Notes: generated by a model not told the origin, from the letters alone. 64,000 bases of DNA from Steroidobacteraceae bacterium (GCA_027531255.1 JAPZRU010000002.1:434001-498000), one strand, 5' to 3'. Positions 42,773 through 52,228 are shown, counted from the stretch's first letter. Made by a program: numbers and translations.

Positions 42773-43650
42773 GCGAGGGCGACGCGTACGGCCTGGACGC
42801 GCGCGCGGTAGGCCGCTCGTTCGACCGCGCGAGCGCGCAGTACGACGACGCGGCCGTGCTGCAGAAGCAGGTGCGCGAGGAACTGCTCGACCGCCTGCAA
42901 CTCGTCGCGTTCGAGCCGCGCGTGGTCGTCGACCTCGGCTGCGGCACCGCGCACGCGACGCGCGCGCTGCGCGACCGGTACCGGGCCGCGCGCGTGGTCG
43001 CGATCGACCTCGCACCGCGCATGCTCGCGGCCGCGAAGGAGCGGATGGGCTGGTTCCGCCGCTTCGACCGCGTGCAGGCCGACGCCACGCGCCTGCCGCT
43101 GCGCGCGGGCTGCGTCGACCTCCTCTATTCGAGCCTGATGCTGCAGTGGGCCCCGGACCTCGACGCGGCGTTCGCGGAAGTCCGGCGCGTGCTCGCGCCG
43201 CGCGGCTACTTCACCTTCACGACGTTCGGCCCGGACACGCTCGGCGAACTGCGCGCCGCCTGGGCCGAGGTGGACGACTACGTGCACGTGAACCGCTTCG
43301 TCGACATGCACGAGGTCGGCGACGCGCTGGTGCGCGCCGGGCTCGCGGACCCGGTGATGGACGTCGAACGGATCACCGTGACGTACGCCGACGTGCGCGG
43401 CCTGATGCGCGACCTGAAGTCGATCGGCGCGCACAACGTGGCCGCCGGCCGCCCGCCCGGACTCACCGGACCGGGCCGGCTGCGGAAACTGGAAGCGGCC
43501 TACGAGCGATTCCGTCGCGACGGCCGCCTGCCCGCGACCTACGAGGTGGTGTACGGCCAGGCCTGGGCGCCCGGCCACGAGCCGCCGAAGCGCGCGCGCC
43601 GGGGCGAAGCGACCATCGACGTCGGCAGCATCGGGAGACGGCAGCGATGA
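42769..43650 (+). CDS. bioC: Malonyl-ACP O-methyltransferase
   Basis: A 293-residue SAM-dependent methyltransferase. The N-terminus AVGRSFDRASAQYDDAAVLQ is the BioC hallmark, followed by motif I VVDLGCGTAHATRAL, acidic motif II region VVAIDLAPRMLAAAKERMGW, and SSLMLQWAPDLDAAFAEVRR. The C-terminal 30 residues are a basic extension. The start is GTG 42769 overlapping bioH; the stop overlaps bioD (ATGA). Confidence 0.96.
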   Translation: MSEGDAYGLDARAVGRSFDRASAQYDDAAVLQKQVREELLDRLQLVAFEPRVVVDLGCGTAHATRALRDRYRAARVVAIDLAPRMLAAAKERMGWFRRFDRVQADATRLPLRAGCVDLLYSSLMLQWAPDLDAAFAEVRRVLAPRGYFTFTTFGPDTLGELRAAWAEVDDYVHVNRFVDMHEVGDALVRAGLADPVMDVERITVTYADVRGLMRDLKSIGAHNVAAGRPPGLTGPGRLRKLEAAYERFRRDGRLPATYEVVYGQAWAPGHEPPKRARRGEATIDVGSIGRRQR

Positions 43651-44342
43651 CCGCGCGGGGCTACTTCGTCACGGGCACGGATACCGGGGTCGGCAAGACG
43701 CTGATCGCGGCGGCCCTGGTGCGCCGGTTCCGCGAGCGCGGCCTGCGCGTGGCGGGCATGAAGCCGGTCGCCTCGGGCAGCCTCGAGACCGCCGGCGGCC
43801 TCGTCAACGAGGATGCGCTGATCCTGCAGCGCGAGGGCTCGAAGCGCTGGCCGTACGCCACCGTGAACCCGCTGACCTACCGGCCGGCAATCGCCCCGCA
43901 CGTCGCGGCCGCGGCTGCGGGCCGCCCGATCGATTTCGACCTGATCGCGAGCCGTTTCGCGGAGTTGGCGTCGGATAGCGACCTGGTCGTGGTGGAAGGC
44001 GCGGGCGGCTGGCGGGTGCCGCTGCACGGGCGCCGGACCATCGCGAGCCTCGCGGCTCACCTCGGACTGCCGGTCGTCCTGGTGGTCGGGATGCGCCTCG
44101 GCTGCCTGAACCACGCGTTCCTGACGGCCGAGGCGATCGAGCGGGACGGACTCAGGCTCGCCGGCTGGGTCGCGAACGGGATCGACCCCGCCTTCGAGTG
44201 CCGGGACGAGAACTTCGCGACGCTGCAGGACTGGCTGCCGGCACCGTGCCTCGGCGAGGTGCCCGCCCTGTCGCCCCCCGACGTCCGGACCGCGGCGGAA
44301 CGCCTGGATCCAACCCCACTGCTCGAGCGAACGCTCTGCTGA
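43647..44342 (+). CDS. bioD: Dethiobiotin synthetase
   Basis: A 231-residue ATP-dependent enzyme closing the ureido ring of dethiobiotin. The P-loop is FVTGTDTGVGKTLIAAALV; further marks are GMKPVASGS, the VVVEGAGGWRVPLHG block and the LPVVLVVGMRLGCLNHAFLT segment. Last gene of the operon, followed by a strong hairpin. bioA (DAPA synthase) is not in the window, so the pathway must be completed elsewhere. Confidence 0.97.
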   Translation: MTARGYFVTGTDTGVGKTLIAAALVRRFRERGLRVAGMKPVASGSLETAGGLVNEDALILQREGSKRWPYATVNPLTYRPAIAPHVAAAAAGRPIDFDLIASRFAELASDSDLVVVEGAGGWRVPLHGRRTIASLAAHLGLPVVLVVGMRLGCLNHAFLTAEAIERDGLRLAGWVANGIDPAFECRDENFATLQDWLPAPCLGEVPALSPPDVRTAAERLDPTPLLERTLC

Positions 44343-44367
44343 AGGACCCCGGCGGCCCGGGCACCGA

Positions 44368-44388
44368 CCGCGGCGCGCTCCGCCGCGG
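44368..44388 (+). terminator. Hairpin after the biotin operon
   Basis: Perfect 8-bp GC arms CCGCGGCG and CGCCGCGG with a 5-base loop, 25 bp after the bioD stop. No T-run. It separates the bio operon from the oxidase cluster. Confidence 0.5.
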
Positions 44389-44427
44389 CTGGAACGTACT
44401 GGACCCATCCTACGCAAGTCCTTGTCG

Positions 44428-44456
44428 TTGCAGGGTTTCCGCTGGCTGTATACACT
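44428..44456 (+). promoter_or_regulatory. Candidate promoter of the oxidase cluster
   Basis: TTGCAG (44428-44433) and TACACT (44451-44456) are 17 bp apart; an overlapping TATACA (44449-44454) is the alternative -10. It lies 50 bp before the TTG start of the DUF2244 gene, after the bio terminator hairpin. Confidence 0.5.
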
Positions 44457-44506
44457 CCGCGCAACACCCGGCGGAAAGCCCCGACGGGCCCCTCCCAGGA
44501 GCGAAC

Positions 44507-45133
44507 TTGCGGCACGGTGGCGTCACCGATCTCGAGCCCGGCGCGGCCGTGCAGGCCGCCGCGGCCGGCACGCCGTTCCGTCGCATCGAACTGCTCCCGA
44601 ACTGCTCCCTTTCGGTCCGCGGCGCGTGGTTCTTCTTCGGCACCGTCGCGTTCGCGACGCTGACGTTCGCGTTCTATTTCGTCGCGCAAGGCTTCTGGCC
44701 GGTGCTGCCGTGGGCCGGGCTGGAACTCGGGATCCTCGGCTGGGCGCTGTGGGCGACCATGCGCCGCCGCCGCTGGACGCAGACGATCACCGTCACGCCC
44801 GATCACGTCGAGATCACCACGCGCGGCAAGGACGGCGAACGTCGAATCGTGTTTTCCCGTCACTGGGCAGCCGTTACACTGCGCCGCGCGCACGGCTGGC
44901 ACCCGAGCCGGCTCGTCGTCGAGTCGCACGGGAATGCGCTGGAAGTGGGCAGCTTCCTCACCGAGGAAGAGCGCCGTGCGCTCCATCGGCGTCTGGCTGA
45001 ACTGATCGGCCGCAAGGCGGAGTCTCCCGAGCTGGAGACGGCGCTCGCGGCCACGGCGACGCGCGGACCCGAGGATTCCGTACCGGGAGCCGGTCCGCCG
45101 GCGGGCCCCGGGCCGGGGCCCGCGCCCTGGTAG
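44507..45133 (+). CDS. DUF2244 membrane protein
   Basis: A 208-residue protein with two adjacent hydrophobic helices (WFFFGTVAFATLTFAFYFVA and WAGLELGILGWALWATM), then a cytoplasmic beta-rich part, matching DUF2244 (FRRIELLPNCSLSVRGAWFF at the start). The start is TTG 44507, set by AGGAG (44497-44501) five bases upstream; no ATG or GTG fits. The C-terminus is Pro/Gly/Ala-rich. DUF2244 genes commonly sit beside cytochrome oxidase genes, but their role is not established. Confidence 0.85.
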   Translation: MRHGGVTDLEPGAAVQAAAAGTPFRRIELLPNCSLSVRGAWFFFGTVAFATLTFAFYFVAQGFWPVLPWAGLELGILGWALWATMRRRRWTQTITVTPDHVEITTRGKDGERRIVFSRHWAAVTLRRAHGWHPSRLVVESHGNALEVGSFLTEEERRALHRRLAELIGRKAESPELETALAATATRGPEDSVPGAGPPAGPGPGPAPW

Positions 45134-45192
45134 TCGCAGGTTTCTTGAACAGAATCGATCGCGCTCCGATTCCGAAGATGCAAGGGGTTTCG

Positions 45193-46137
45193 ATGTCCGC
45201 AGCCAAGATTGCCGCCGTGCTCGCGGGCGTGCTGGGGTCCGCCTCGGCCTACGCCTACGAGAACAGCTACAACATGCCGGTCGGCGTCACGCCGATCTCC
45301 CGCGAAGTGCACGGCCTGCACATGCTGATCTTCTGGATCTGCGTGATCATCGCGGTGTTCGTATTCGGCGCGATGATCTACTCGATCTGGAAGTTCCGGA
45401 AATCGAAGGGCGCGGTCCCCGACAAGACGCTGACCCACAGCACGAAGGTCGAGGTGGTGTGGACGGTCATCCCGGTGCTGATCCTCGTCAGCATGGCGGT
45501 GCCGGCCACGCGCACGCTGATCAAGATCGAGGACACCCGCGACGCGGAACTGTCGATCAAGGTCACGGGCTACCAGTGGATGTGGCACTACGACTACCTC
45601 GGCCAGGACATCGGCTTCTACTCGCGCATGGCGACACCCTCGAACGTCGCGCGCCAGCTGCGCTCGGGCATCGACCCGAACACCGTCGAGAACTACCTGC
45701 TCGAGGTCGACAACCGGCTGGTCGTCCCGGTCGACACGAAGGTGCGCGTGCTGATCACCGCGAACGACGTGATCCACTCCTGGTGGGTGCCGCAGTTCGC
45801 CGTCAAGAAGGACGCGATCCCGGGCTTCGTCAACGAGGCGTGGTTCAAGGCCGAGAAGGTCGGCGTGTACCCGGGCCAGTGCACCGAGCTCTGCGGCCGC
45901 GACCATGCGTTCATGCCGATCGTCGTCGAGGTCGTCTCGAAGGAGGACTTCGCGAAGTGGCTGGCGGACCGCAAGGCCGCCACGCAGCAGGCGCAGGCCG
46001 CGCCGGCGGCCGAGCCCGCCGCGCCGGTCGAGGCGGCGGCCCAGACGCCCGCCACCGCGGCGGCGACGGCGCCCGCCGCCACGACCGTGTCCCTGCAGAA
46101 CACGCAGCTCGCCGCGCCGGTCGCGGCGAAGCTCTGA
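45193..46137 (+). CDS. coxB: Cytochrome c oxidase subunit II
   Basis: A 314-residue subunit with signal peptide (MSAAKIAAVLAGVLGSASAY), two membrane helices, and a periplasmic cupredoxin domain. The CuA site is in YPGQCTELCGRDHAFMPIVV (two Cys, His and Met), and VTGYQWMWHYDY is the aromatic electron-entry region. No C-type heme motif, so a CuA-only aa3 subunit. The C-terminal 50 residues are an Ala/Pro-rich extension. AAGGGG five bases before ATG 45193 decides this start over an upstream in-frame ATG. Confidence 0.97.
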   Translation: MSAAKIAAVLAGVLGSASAYAYENSYNMPVGVTPISREVHGLHMLIFWICVIIAVFVFGAMIYSIWKFRKSKGAVPDKTLTHSTKVEVVWTVIPVLILVSMAVPATRTLIKIEDTRDAELSIKVTGYQWMWHYDYLGQDIGFYSRMATPSNVARQLRSGIDPNTVENYLLEVDNRLVVPVDTKVRVLITANDVIHSWWVPQFAVKKDAIPGFVNEAWFKAEKVGVYPGQCTELCGRDHAFMPIVVEVVSKEDFAKWLADRKAATQQAQAAPAAEPAAPVEAAAQTPATAAATAPAATTVSLQNTQLAAPVAAKL

Positions 46138-46160
46138 CAGTCCCGACGGAGTAGCCCCAG

Positions 46161-47747
46161 ATGGCCAACACCAGCACCCACGTCGCGCACGACGCGGACC
46201 ACGACCACAAGCCGCACGGCCTCAAGCGGTGGCTGTTCACGACGAACCACAAGGACATCGGCACGATGTACCTGGTGTTCGCGCTGCTCATGTTCTTCGT
46301 CGGCGGCGCGATGGCCCTGGTCATCCGCCTCGAGCTGTTCTCGCCCGGCGTGCAGTTCGTGGATCCCGGCTTCTACAACCAGATGCTGACGATGCACGCG
46401 CTGATCATGATCTTCGGCGCCGTGATGCCCGCGTTCGTCGGCCTCGCGAACTGGATGATCCCGCTGCAGATCGGCGCGCCCGACATGGCGCTGCCGCGCA
46501 TGAACAACTTCAGCTTCTGGATCCTGCCGTTCGCGTTCACGCTGCTGATGGCGACGCTGTTCCTGCCGGGCGGCGGCCCCGCCGGCGGCTGGACGATGTA
46601 CCCGCCGCTGTCCCTCCAGGGCGGCGACTCGTTCGCGCTGATGATCTTCGCGATCCACCTGATGGGCGCGAGCTCGATCATGGGCGCGATCAACGTGATC
46701 GTGACGATCATGAACATGCGCGCGCCCGGCATGACGCTCCTCAAGCTGCCGCTGTTCTGCTGGACCTGGCTGATCACCGCCTACCTGCTGATCGCCGTGA
46801 TGCCGGTGCTCGCGGGCGCGGTGACGATGCTGCTCACCGACCACTTCCTGCTGACCAGCTTCTTCAACCCGGCCGGTGGCGGCGATCCGGTGATGTTCCA
46901 GCACATCTTCTGGTTCTTCGGCCACCCCGAGGTCTACATCCTGATCCTGCCGGCGTTCGGCATCGTCAGCGAGATCATCCCGACCTTCTCGCGGAAGCCG
47001 CTGTTCGGCTACGACGCGATGGTCTACGCGACCGCCTCGATCGCGTTCCTGTCGTTCGTCGTCTGGGCGCACCACATGTTCACGGTCGGCATGCCGCTGG
47101 CCGGGCAGCTGTTCTTCATGCTGTCGACGATGCTGATCGCGGTGCCGACGGGCGTGAAGGTCTTCAACTGGACCACCACGATGTGGCGCGGCTCGCTCAG
47201 CTTCGAGCCGCCGATGCTGTTCGCGATCGCGTTCCTGTTCCTGTTCACGATCGGCGGCTTCTCGGGCCTGATGCTCGCGATCGCGCCGGCGGACTTCCAG
47301 TACCACGACACCTACTTCGTGGTGGCGCACTTCCACTACGTGCTGGTGCCGGGCGCGGTGTTCGCGATCATGGCGGGCGTGTACTACTGGCTGCCGAAGT
47401 GGACCGGCCACATGTACGACATGAAGCTCGCGAAGTGGCACTTCTGGCTGTCGACCATCTCGGTGAACGTGCTGTTCTTCCCGCAGCACTTCCTCGGCCT
47501 CGCCGGCATGCCGCGCCGCATCGTCGACTACAACACCCAGTTCACGGACTGGAACGTGGTGTCGTCGATCGGCGGATTCGTGTTCGGCTTCAGCCAGCTG
47601 CTGTTCGTCTGGATCATCTGGAAGTCGGCGCGCTCGGGCGCGAAGGCGACCGCCGAGGTGTGGGACGCGCAGCCTTCGGGCCTCGAGTGGACGGTGCCCT
47701 CGCCGGCCCCGTACCACACCTTCGACAAGGCGCCCGAGGTCCGCTGA
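46161..47747 (+). CDS. coxA: Cytochrome c oxidase subunit I
   Basis: A 528-residue, 12-helix catalytic subunit. WLFTTNHKDIGTMYLVFAL starts the first helix; the low-spin heme His is in MLTMHALIMIFG; GHPEVYILILPAFG contains a CuB His, the D-channel Glu and the cross-linked Tyr (type A1 oxidase); HHMFTVGMPLAGQ has the other CuB histidines, and VVAHFHYVLVPG the heme a and a3 ligands. aa3-type proton pump. Followed at 7 bp by a small membrane protein gene. Confidence 0.98.
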   Translation: MANTSTHVAHDADHDHKPHGLKRWLFTTNHKDIGTMYLVFALLMFFVGGAMALVIRLELFSPGVQFVDPGFYNQMLTMHALIMIFGAVMPAFVGLANWMIPLQIGAPDMALPRMNNFSFWILPFAFTLLMATLFLPGGGPAGGWTMYPPLSLQGGDSFALMIFAIHLMGASSIMGAINVIVTIMNMRAPGMTLLKLPLFCWTWLITAYLLIAVMPVLAGAVTMLLTDHFLLTSFFNPAGGGDPVMFQHIFWFFGHPEVYILILPAFGIVSEIIPTFSRKPLFGYDAMVYATASIAFLSFVVWAHHMFTVGMPLAGQLFFMLSTMLIAVPTGVKVFNWTTTMWRGSLSFEPPMLFAIAFLFLFTIGGFSGLMLAIAPADFQYHDTYFVVAHFHYVLVPGAVFAIMAGVYYWLPKWTGHMYDMKLAKWHFWLSTISVNVLFFPQHFLGLAGMPRRIVDYNTQFTDWNVVSSIGGFVFGFSQLLFVWIIWKSARSGAKATAEVWDAQPSGLEWTVPSPAPYHTFDKAPEVR

Positions 47748-47754
47748 GGACTTC

Positions 47755-48015
47755 ATGGCGGCCGTCGAGACGATGGACACGAACGACCTCGCGCACCGGC
47801 GCGCCCGCGCACGCCGGATGACGATCGTGCTCGCGCTCGTCGCGGTCGCGTTCTACGTCGCTTTCCTGACGATGAGCGTGCTGCAGAGCCGCAGCCGGCC
47901 GCCGTCGCGCGACTGGATCCCGGCGCCGGCGGCCACGCCGGTGCCGGTCGACGAAACCGCGGCGCCGGGCGCCACGACGCCCGCCGCGCCGCCGACGACG
48001 GAGCGTGGATCATGA
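47755..48015 (+). CDS. Small single-helix protein between coxA and ctaG
   Basis: An 86-residue protein with one membrane helix (MTIVLALVAVAFYVAFLTMS) and a Pro/Ala/Thr-rich periplasmic tail. Small membrane proteins of this sort occur between coxA and ctaG in many proteobacteria and are annotated as cytochrome oxidase small assembly proteins. ATG 47755 has GAGGA upstream; ATG 47773 is an alternative. It overlaps ctaG (ATGA). Confidence 0.75.
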   Translation: MAAVETMDTNDLAHRRARARRMTIVLALVAVAFYVAFLTMSVLQSRSRPPSRDWIPAPAATPVPVDETAAPGATTPAAPPTTERGS

Positions 48016-48668
48016 GCGAAGAGCGCAACCCACTCGCCGGCGGCGGCACGCCGGCGGAGTCGCCGGCGGCGGCGACATCGATGACGGCTGCCGCGGGCTC
48101 GCCCACGGCGCCCCGGCGCCTGCACGGCGGCCTCGTCGCCCGGCTGTGCCTGTTCGCGGCCGGCAGCTTCGCCTTCGGCTTCGCGCTGGTGCCGCTCTAC
48201 GACGTGCTGTGCCGCGTCTGGGAAGTCGGCAACCGCTGGTACGGCGAGCAGACGAAGGCCGCGGACGTGGTCGAGCGGCCGGACGTCGCCCGGCTGATCA
48301 CGGTCGAGTTCATCGCGAACACGCCGAACAACTCGCGCTGGGACTTCGCGCCGCAGGTGGCCTTCATGACGGTCCACCCGGGCAAGCTCTACGAGACGAC
48401 CTTCTACGCGAAGAACACCGCGGAGCACGACGTCGTCGGCCAGGCGATCCCGTCGATCGCGCCGTCGTCGTCCGCGCGCTACTTCCAGAAGACCGAGTGC
48501 TTCTGCTTCGTGCCGCAGAACTTCGCGAAGGGCGAGGCCCGGGACATGCCCGTGCGCTTCATCGTCGACCCGGACCTGCCGGCCGACGTGGACCGCGTGA
48601 CGCTGTCGTACTCGTTCTTCGAGGATCCGCGCTACGCACAGGCCGCGAAGGCCGGCGCCGGGTCCTGA
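48012..48668 (+). CDS. ctaG: Cytochrome c oxidase assembly protein CtaG/Cox11
   Basis: A 218-residue copper chaperone delivering Cu to the CuB site of subunit I. One membrane helix (about residues 43-63) and a periplasmic Ig-like domain with the copper-binding FQKTECFCFVPQNF motif, preceded by VEFIANTPNNSRWDFAPQ and ending FIVDPDLPADVDRVTLSYSF. The N-terminal 38 residues are an Ala/Pro/Gly-rich extension. Confidence 0.96.
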   Translation: MSEERNPLAGGGTPAESPAAATSMTAAAGSPTAPRRLHGGLVARLCLFAAGSFAFGFALVPLYDVLCRVWEVGNRWYGEQTKAADVVERPDVARLITVEFIANTPNNSRWDFAPQVAFMTVHPGKLYETTFYAKNTAEHDVVGQAIPSIAPSSSARYFQKTECFCFVPQNFAKGEARDMPVRFIVDPDLPADVDRVTLSYSFFEDPRYAQAAKAGAGS

Positions 48669-48799
48669 GCGGCTCGACGCTTCGATTCAACGGGGAGTCG
48701 CCACGACGCACGGGCCCGGGGTCCGGCGCCGCGGCCTGAACAGAGAGCAGCGCACCGGACACCGGGGCTGCCGCACAACGATCAGAGACAGGAATGGCC

Positions 48800-49690
48800 A
48801 TGGCAACGACGCACGAAGTCGATCCGAACCGCTACTACGTCCCGCACTCGAGCCCGTGGCCGATCTTCGGCTCGGTCGCGCTGTTCGTGCTGGCGGCCGG
48901 CGCGGCGCTCACGCTCGAGCAGACGACGCTCGGGCCCTACGTGCTCGGGCTCGGCTTCCTGCTGCTGTTCGTGCTGTTCTTCGGCTGGTTCAGGAACGTC
49001 GTCGACGAGAACCAGGCCGGCATGTACAACGCCGCGGTGGACCGCTCGTTCCGCATGGGAATGATGTGGTTCATCTTCTCCGAGGTGATGTTCTTCGCCG
49101 CGTTCTTCGGCGCGCTGTTCTACGCCCGGCAGTTCTCGCTGCCCTGGCTCTCCGGCGAAGGCGCGAAGGCGGTGACGAACGTGCTGCTGTGGCCCGGCTT
49201 CGAGGCGGCGTGGCCGTCGAACGGCCCGGCCGACCTCGGCCCGCGCGACGACGGCAGCTTCGAGACGATCCCGGCCTTCGGCCTGCCGGCGTTCAACACG
49301 CTGCTGCTGCTGACCTCCGGCGTCACCATCACGATCGCGCACCACGCGCTGCGCGCCGGCAAGCGCGCCCAGCTCAGCCTGTTCCTGGCGGCGACCTGGA
49401 TCCTCGGCTTCATCTTCCTCGGCGTGCAGATCTACGAGTACCACTACGCCTACACGGATCTCGGCCTGACGCTCGGCACGGGCATCTACGGCTCGACCTT
49501 CTTCATGCTGACCGGCTTCCACGGCTTCCACGTGATGGTCGGCGCCATCATGCTGCTCGTGATCTGGCTCCGCGTCGTCAAGGGCCACTTCTCGCCGGAG
49601 CGCCACTTCGCGTTCGAGGCGACGGCCTGGTACTGGCACTTCGTCGACGTGGTCTGGCTGATCCTGTTCGTGTTCGTCTACTGGCTCTGA
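48800..49690 (+). CDS. coxC: Cytochrome c oxidase subunit III
   Basis: A 296-residue, seven-helix subunit. Marks include YYVPHSSPWPIFGSVALFVL, GMMWFIFSEVMFFAAFFGAL, FNTLLLLTSGVTITIAHHAL and the terminal FEATAWYWHFVDVVWLILFV. ATG 48800 is preferred over ATG 48794 because ACAGGA then has a six-base spacing. The stop overlaps the start of a TonB-dependent receptor gene (TGATG), which is unusual for this locus. Confidence 0.97.
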   Translation: MATTHEVDPNRYYVPHSSPWPIFGSVALFVLAAGAALTLEQTTLGPYVLGLGFLLLFVLFFGWFRNVVDENQAGMYNAAVDRSFRMGMMWFIFSEVMFFAAFFGALFYARQFSLPWLSGEGAKAVTNVLLWPGFEAAWPSNGPADLGPRDDGSFETIPAFGLPAFNTLLLLTSGVTITIAHHALRAGKRAQLSLFLAATWILGFIFLGVQIYEYHYAYTDLGLTLGTGIYGSTFFMLTGFHGFHVMVGAIMLLVIWLRVVKGHFSPERHFAFEATAWYWHFVDVVWLILFVFVYWL

Positions 49691-52065
49691 TGAGCCGCGT
49701 CGAGCTCGACGACGTCCGGGGGGCCGCACTGCGGCCCCTCGGCGTTTGGGGCACCGTCGCGCTCGTGCTGTGCACGACGGGCGCCCTGCCGGCACGCGCC
49801 GCGCCTCCGGGCGGGCCGTCGGCGGCACCGTCGACGCTGCCCCCGGTCGAGGTCGTCGCGCCGGCCCCACTGCCCGGCGGTGCGGTGCCGACGGCGTGGC
49901 TGCCGACGAACGTGCAGTCGGCGTCCGGCGCCGACCTCGCGCGGGCGCAGGCCACGAATCTCGGCGAGTTCCTCGACGCCGCGTTCGCCGGCGTGCACGC
50001 GGCGAGTTCGCAGTCGAACCCGTTCCAGCTCGATCTCGCGTTCCGCGGCATCGGCGTCTCGCCGCTGCTCGGCAGCGCCAACGGTCTCGCGGTGCTGGTC
50101 GATGGCGTGCGCGTCAACGAGTCGTTCGGCGACGTCGTGCTGTGGGATCTCGTGCCGACGTTCGCGATCGACACCGTGCAGCTGGTGCCGGGCGCCAGCC
50201 CCGCCTTCGGCCCGAACGCGCTCGGCGGCTCGCTGCTCGTGCGCTCGCGCAGCGGCCGCACGAGTCCGGGCCTCGGCGCGGCGCTGGCCGGCGGCTCGTT
50301 CGGCCGCGAACGCGCCGAGCTGACGTACGGCGGCACGCGCGGCGCCTTCGACGCGTTCGTCGGCGCGGGTTACGGCGCCGAGGACGGCTGGCGCGACCGG
50401 TCGCCAACCGAGGTGCGGCAGTTCCACGCGCAGGGCGGCTGGAGCGGCGACGACGCGCGCCTGTCCGCGTCGTACACGCGCGCGGCCAACCGCCTGGCCG
50501 GCAACGGTCTCGCGCCCGAGGCGCTGCTCGCGGCCGACCCCGACGCCGTGTACACGTGGCCCGACGTCTCGCGGCCGGAGCTGGACTTCGGCCGGCTCGC
50601 CGCCGAGTGGCGCGTGGGCGACGTGGCGCTGGACGCACACGCCTATCTCCGCCGTCTCGACCTGGGCACCGAGAACGGCGACGTCGAGTTCGACGACGGC
50701 GACACTCCTGCCGACGCGAGCGACGACGGGTACGAGGCCGAGCTGCGCGGCACGCGCACGCGCAGTCGTACCCACGGGTTCGCGCTGCAGGCGGCGCTCG
50801 ACGCAGAATTCGGGGGTCTCCGGCATCGCCTGGTGCTCGGGGGCGGCCTCGATCGCGGTCGCACCCTGTTCCTGCAGAGCGAAGCCGAGGGCGAACTGGG
50901 CGAGGATCGCGGCGTGCGCGGCGACGGCCCCTTCGAGCTCGAGACCGACCTGCTCTCCACCGCGGACTACGCATCGCTCTACGCGACGCACGGCGTGTCG
51001 TTCGGCGCACGCGCGCACGCGCGCCTGGCGCTGCGCTGGAACGAAGCACGCATCCGCCTCGCGGATCGCACCGGACTCGAGCCGGACCTGAACGGCGACC
51101 ACCGCTTCGACCGTCTCAATCCCGCGTTCGGCTTCACGTGGGCGGCGACGCCGCGCGTCGCGCTCCACGCGGGCTGGTCGCAGGGCTTTCGCGTGCCGAC
51201 CCCCGCGGAGCTGACCTGCGCCTCGCCCGACGATCCGTGCGCACTGCCGGTCGCGTTCGTCGCCGACCCGCCGCTCGACCCGGTGATCGCGCGGTCGTGG
51301 GAGTTCGGAGTGCGCGGCGAGTCGGCCGATGCGAGCGCCGTCGTACCCCGCGCCGCAGGCACGGCGACGCCCGGCACCGGGCGCGCGTGGCGGTGGCGCG
51401 CAACCGCATGGCGCACGAGCCTGCGCGACGACATCCTGTTCACCGCGGTCGGCGCGGGCCGCGGCTTCTTCGCGAACTTCCCGTCCACGCGACGCCAGGG
51501 TCTCGAACTCGCGCTCGCGCGCGAGGCCACGTCGCCCGGTCTCGGCGCGTGGCGCTGGCAGGCCAGCTACGCGTTCGTGGACTCGACCTACCGCGTGGAC
51601 GCGGCGCTGTTCAACCCGGTCGCGCTGGACGCCGATCCCGCGACGCCGGCGACCCTCGACGTGCGCGCCGGCGACCGACTGCCCGCGACGCCGCGCCACC
51701 TCGCGAAGGTCGCGCTCGACTGGGAACCGCGCCGCGGCACCACGTTCGGCCTCGATGCCCGCTATGTCGGCCGCCAGTTCCTGCGCGGCGACGACTCGAA
51801 CCTCGCGCGGCCGCTACCCGGCCTCGCGGTCCTGGACCTGCGGCTGCGGCAGCGGCTGGCGCCCCGCCTCGTGCTGCAGATCGTCGTGGACAACGTGCTG
51901 GACGTCCGCCGCGGCACCGTGGGTGCGCTGGCGCGCGACGCGTTCGACGGCGGCGAGGAGCCGCTGGAAGGCGTCGGGCCGGGGCCGGTGCGTCGCTTCG
52001 TCTCGCCGCTGGAGCCGCGCGCGATCGGCGTGGAGTTGCGCTACGGGATCGGCGAGGCCGGCTGA
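49690..52065 (+). CDS. TonB-dependent receptor embedded in the oxidase cluster
   Basis: A 791-residue outer-membrane receptor whose ATG shares a base with the coxC stop. The signal peptide lies around VWGTVALVLCTTGALPARAA; a TonB-box-like LPPVEVVAPAP follows. Plug motifs: LDLAFRGIGVSPLLGSANGL, VLVDGVRVNESFGDVVLWDL, VQLVPGASPAFGPNALGGSL. The barrel includes GWSQGFRVPTPAELTC and a C-terminal region with VLQIVVDNVLDVRRGTVG, ending RAIGVELRYGIGEAG, without the usual terminal aromatic residue. The only obvious Cys pair is CASPDDPC. Position suggests supply of an oxidase cofactor (copper or heme), which is inference; no Met/His-rich metal site stands out. Confidence 0.92.
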   Translation: MSRVELDDVRGAALRPLGVWGTVALVLCTTGALPARAAPPGGPSAAPSTLPPVEVVAPAPLPGGAVPTAWLPTNVQSASGADLARAQATNLGEFLDAAFAGVHAASSQSNPFQLDLAFRGIGVSPLLGSANGLAVLVDGVRVNESFGDVVLWDLVPTFAIDTVQLVPGASPAFGPNALGGSLLVRSRSGRTSPGLGAALAGGSFGRERAELTYGGTRGAFDAFVGAGYGAEDGWRDRSPTEVRQFHAQGGWSGDDARLSASYTRAANRLAGNGLAPEALLAADPDAVYTWPDVSRPELDFGRLAAEWRVGDVALDAHAYLRRLDLGTENGDVEFDDGDTPADASDDGYEAELRGTRTRSRTHGFALQAALDAEFGGLRHRLVLGGGLDRGRTLFLQSEAEGELGEDRGVRGDGPFELETDLLSTADYASLYATHGVSFGARAHARLALRWNEARIRLADRTGLEPDLNGDHRFDRLNPAFGFTWAATPRVALHAGWSQGFRVPTPAELTCASPDDPCALPVAFVADPPLDPVIARSWEFGVRGESADASAVVPRAAGTATPGTGRAWRWRATAWRTSLRDDILFTAVGAGRGFFANFPSTRRQGLELALAREATSPGLGAWRWQASYAFVDSTYRVDAALFNPVALDADPATPATLDVRAGDRLPATPRHLAKVALDWEPRRGTTFGLDARYVGRQFLRGDDSNLARPLPGLAVLDLRLRQRLAPRLVLQIVVDNVLDVRRGTVGALARDAFDGGEEPLEGVGPGPVRRFVSPLEPRAIGVELRYGIGEAG

Positions 52066-52228
52066 GGCGTCGCCAGCCGACCGGTCCGGGCGCCCGCACG
52101 GTCGCCCGGCGCGAGCGGCGGTTCACCGAGCAGGACGCGCCGGGGCCGCTTACAATCCTGCGGCGACGCGGCCGGGTCCGGTCTTCCGCCTCCGGGCCGA
52201 GGCCGTCGCGACGTCCCGCGCCGCGGCT

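Noticed and set aside
45693-47780. Large minus-strand frame over coxB and coxA
   Set aside because: His/Arg/Glu-rich antisense product with no motif; coxB and coxA are unambiguous.
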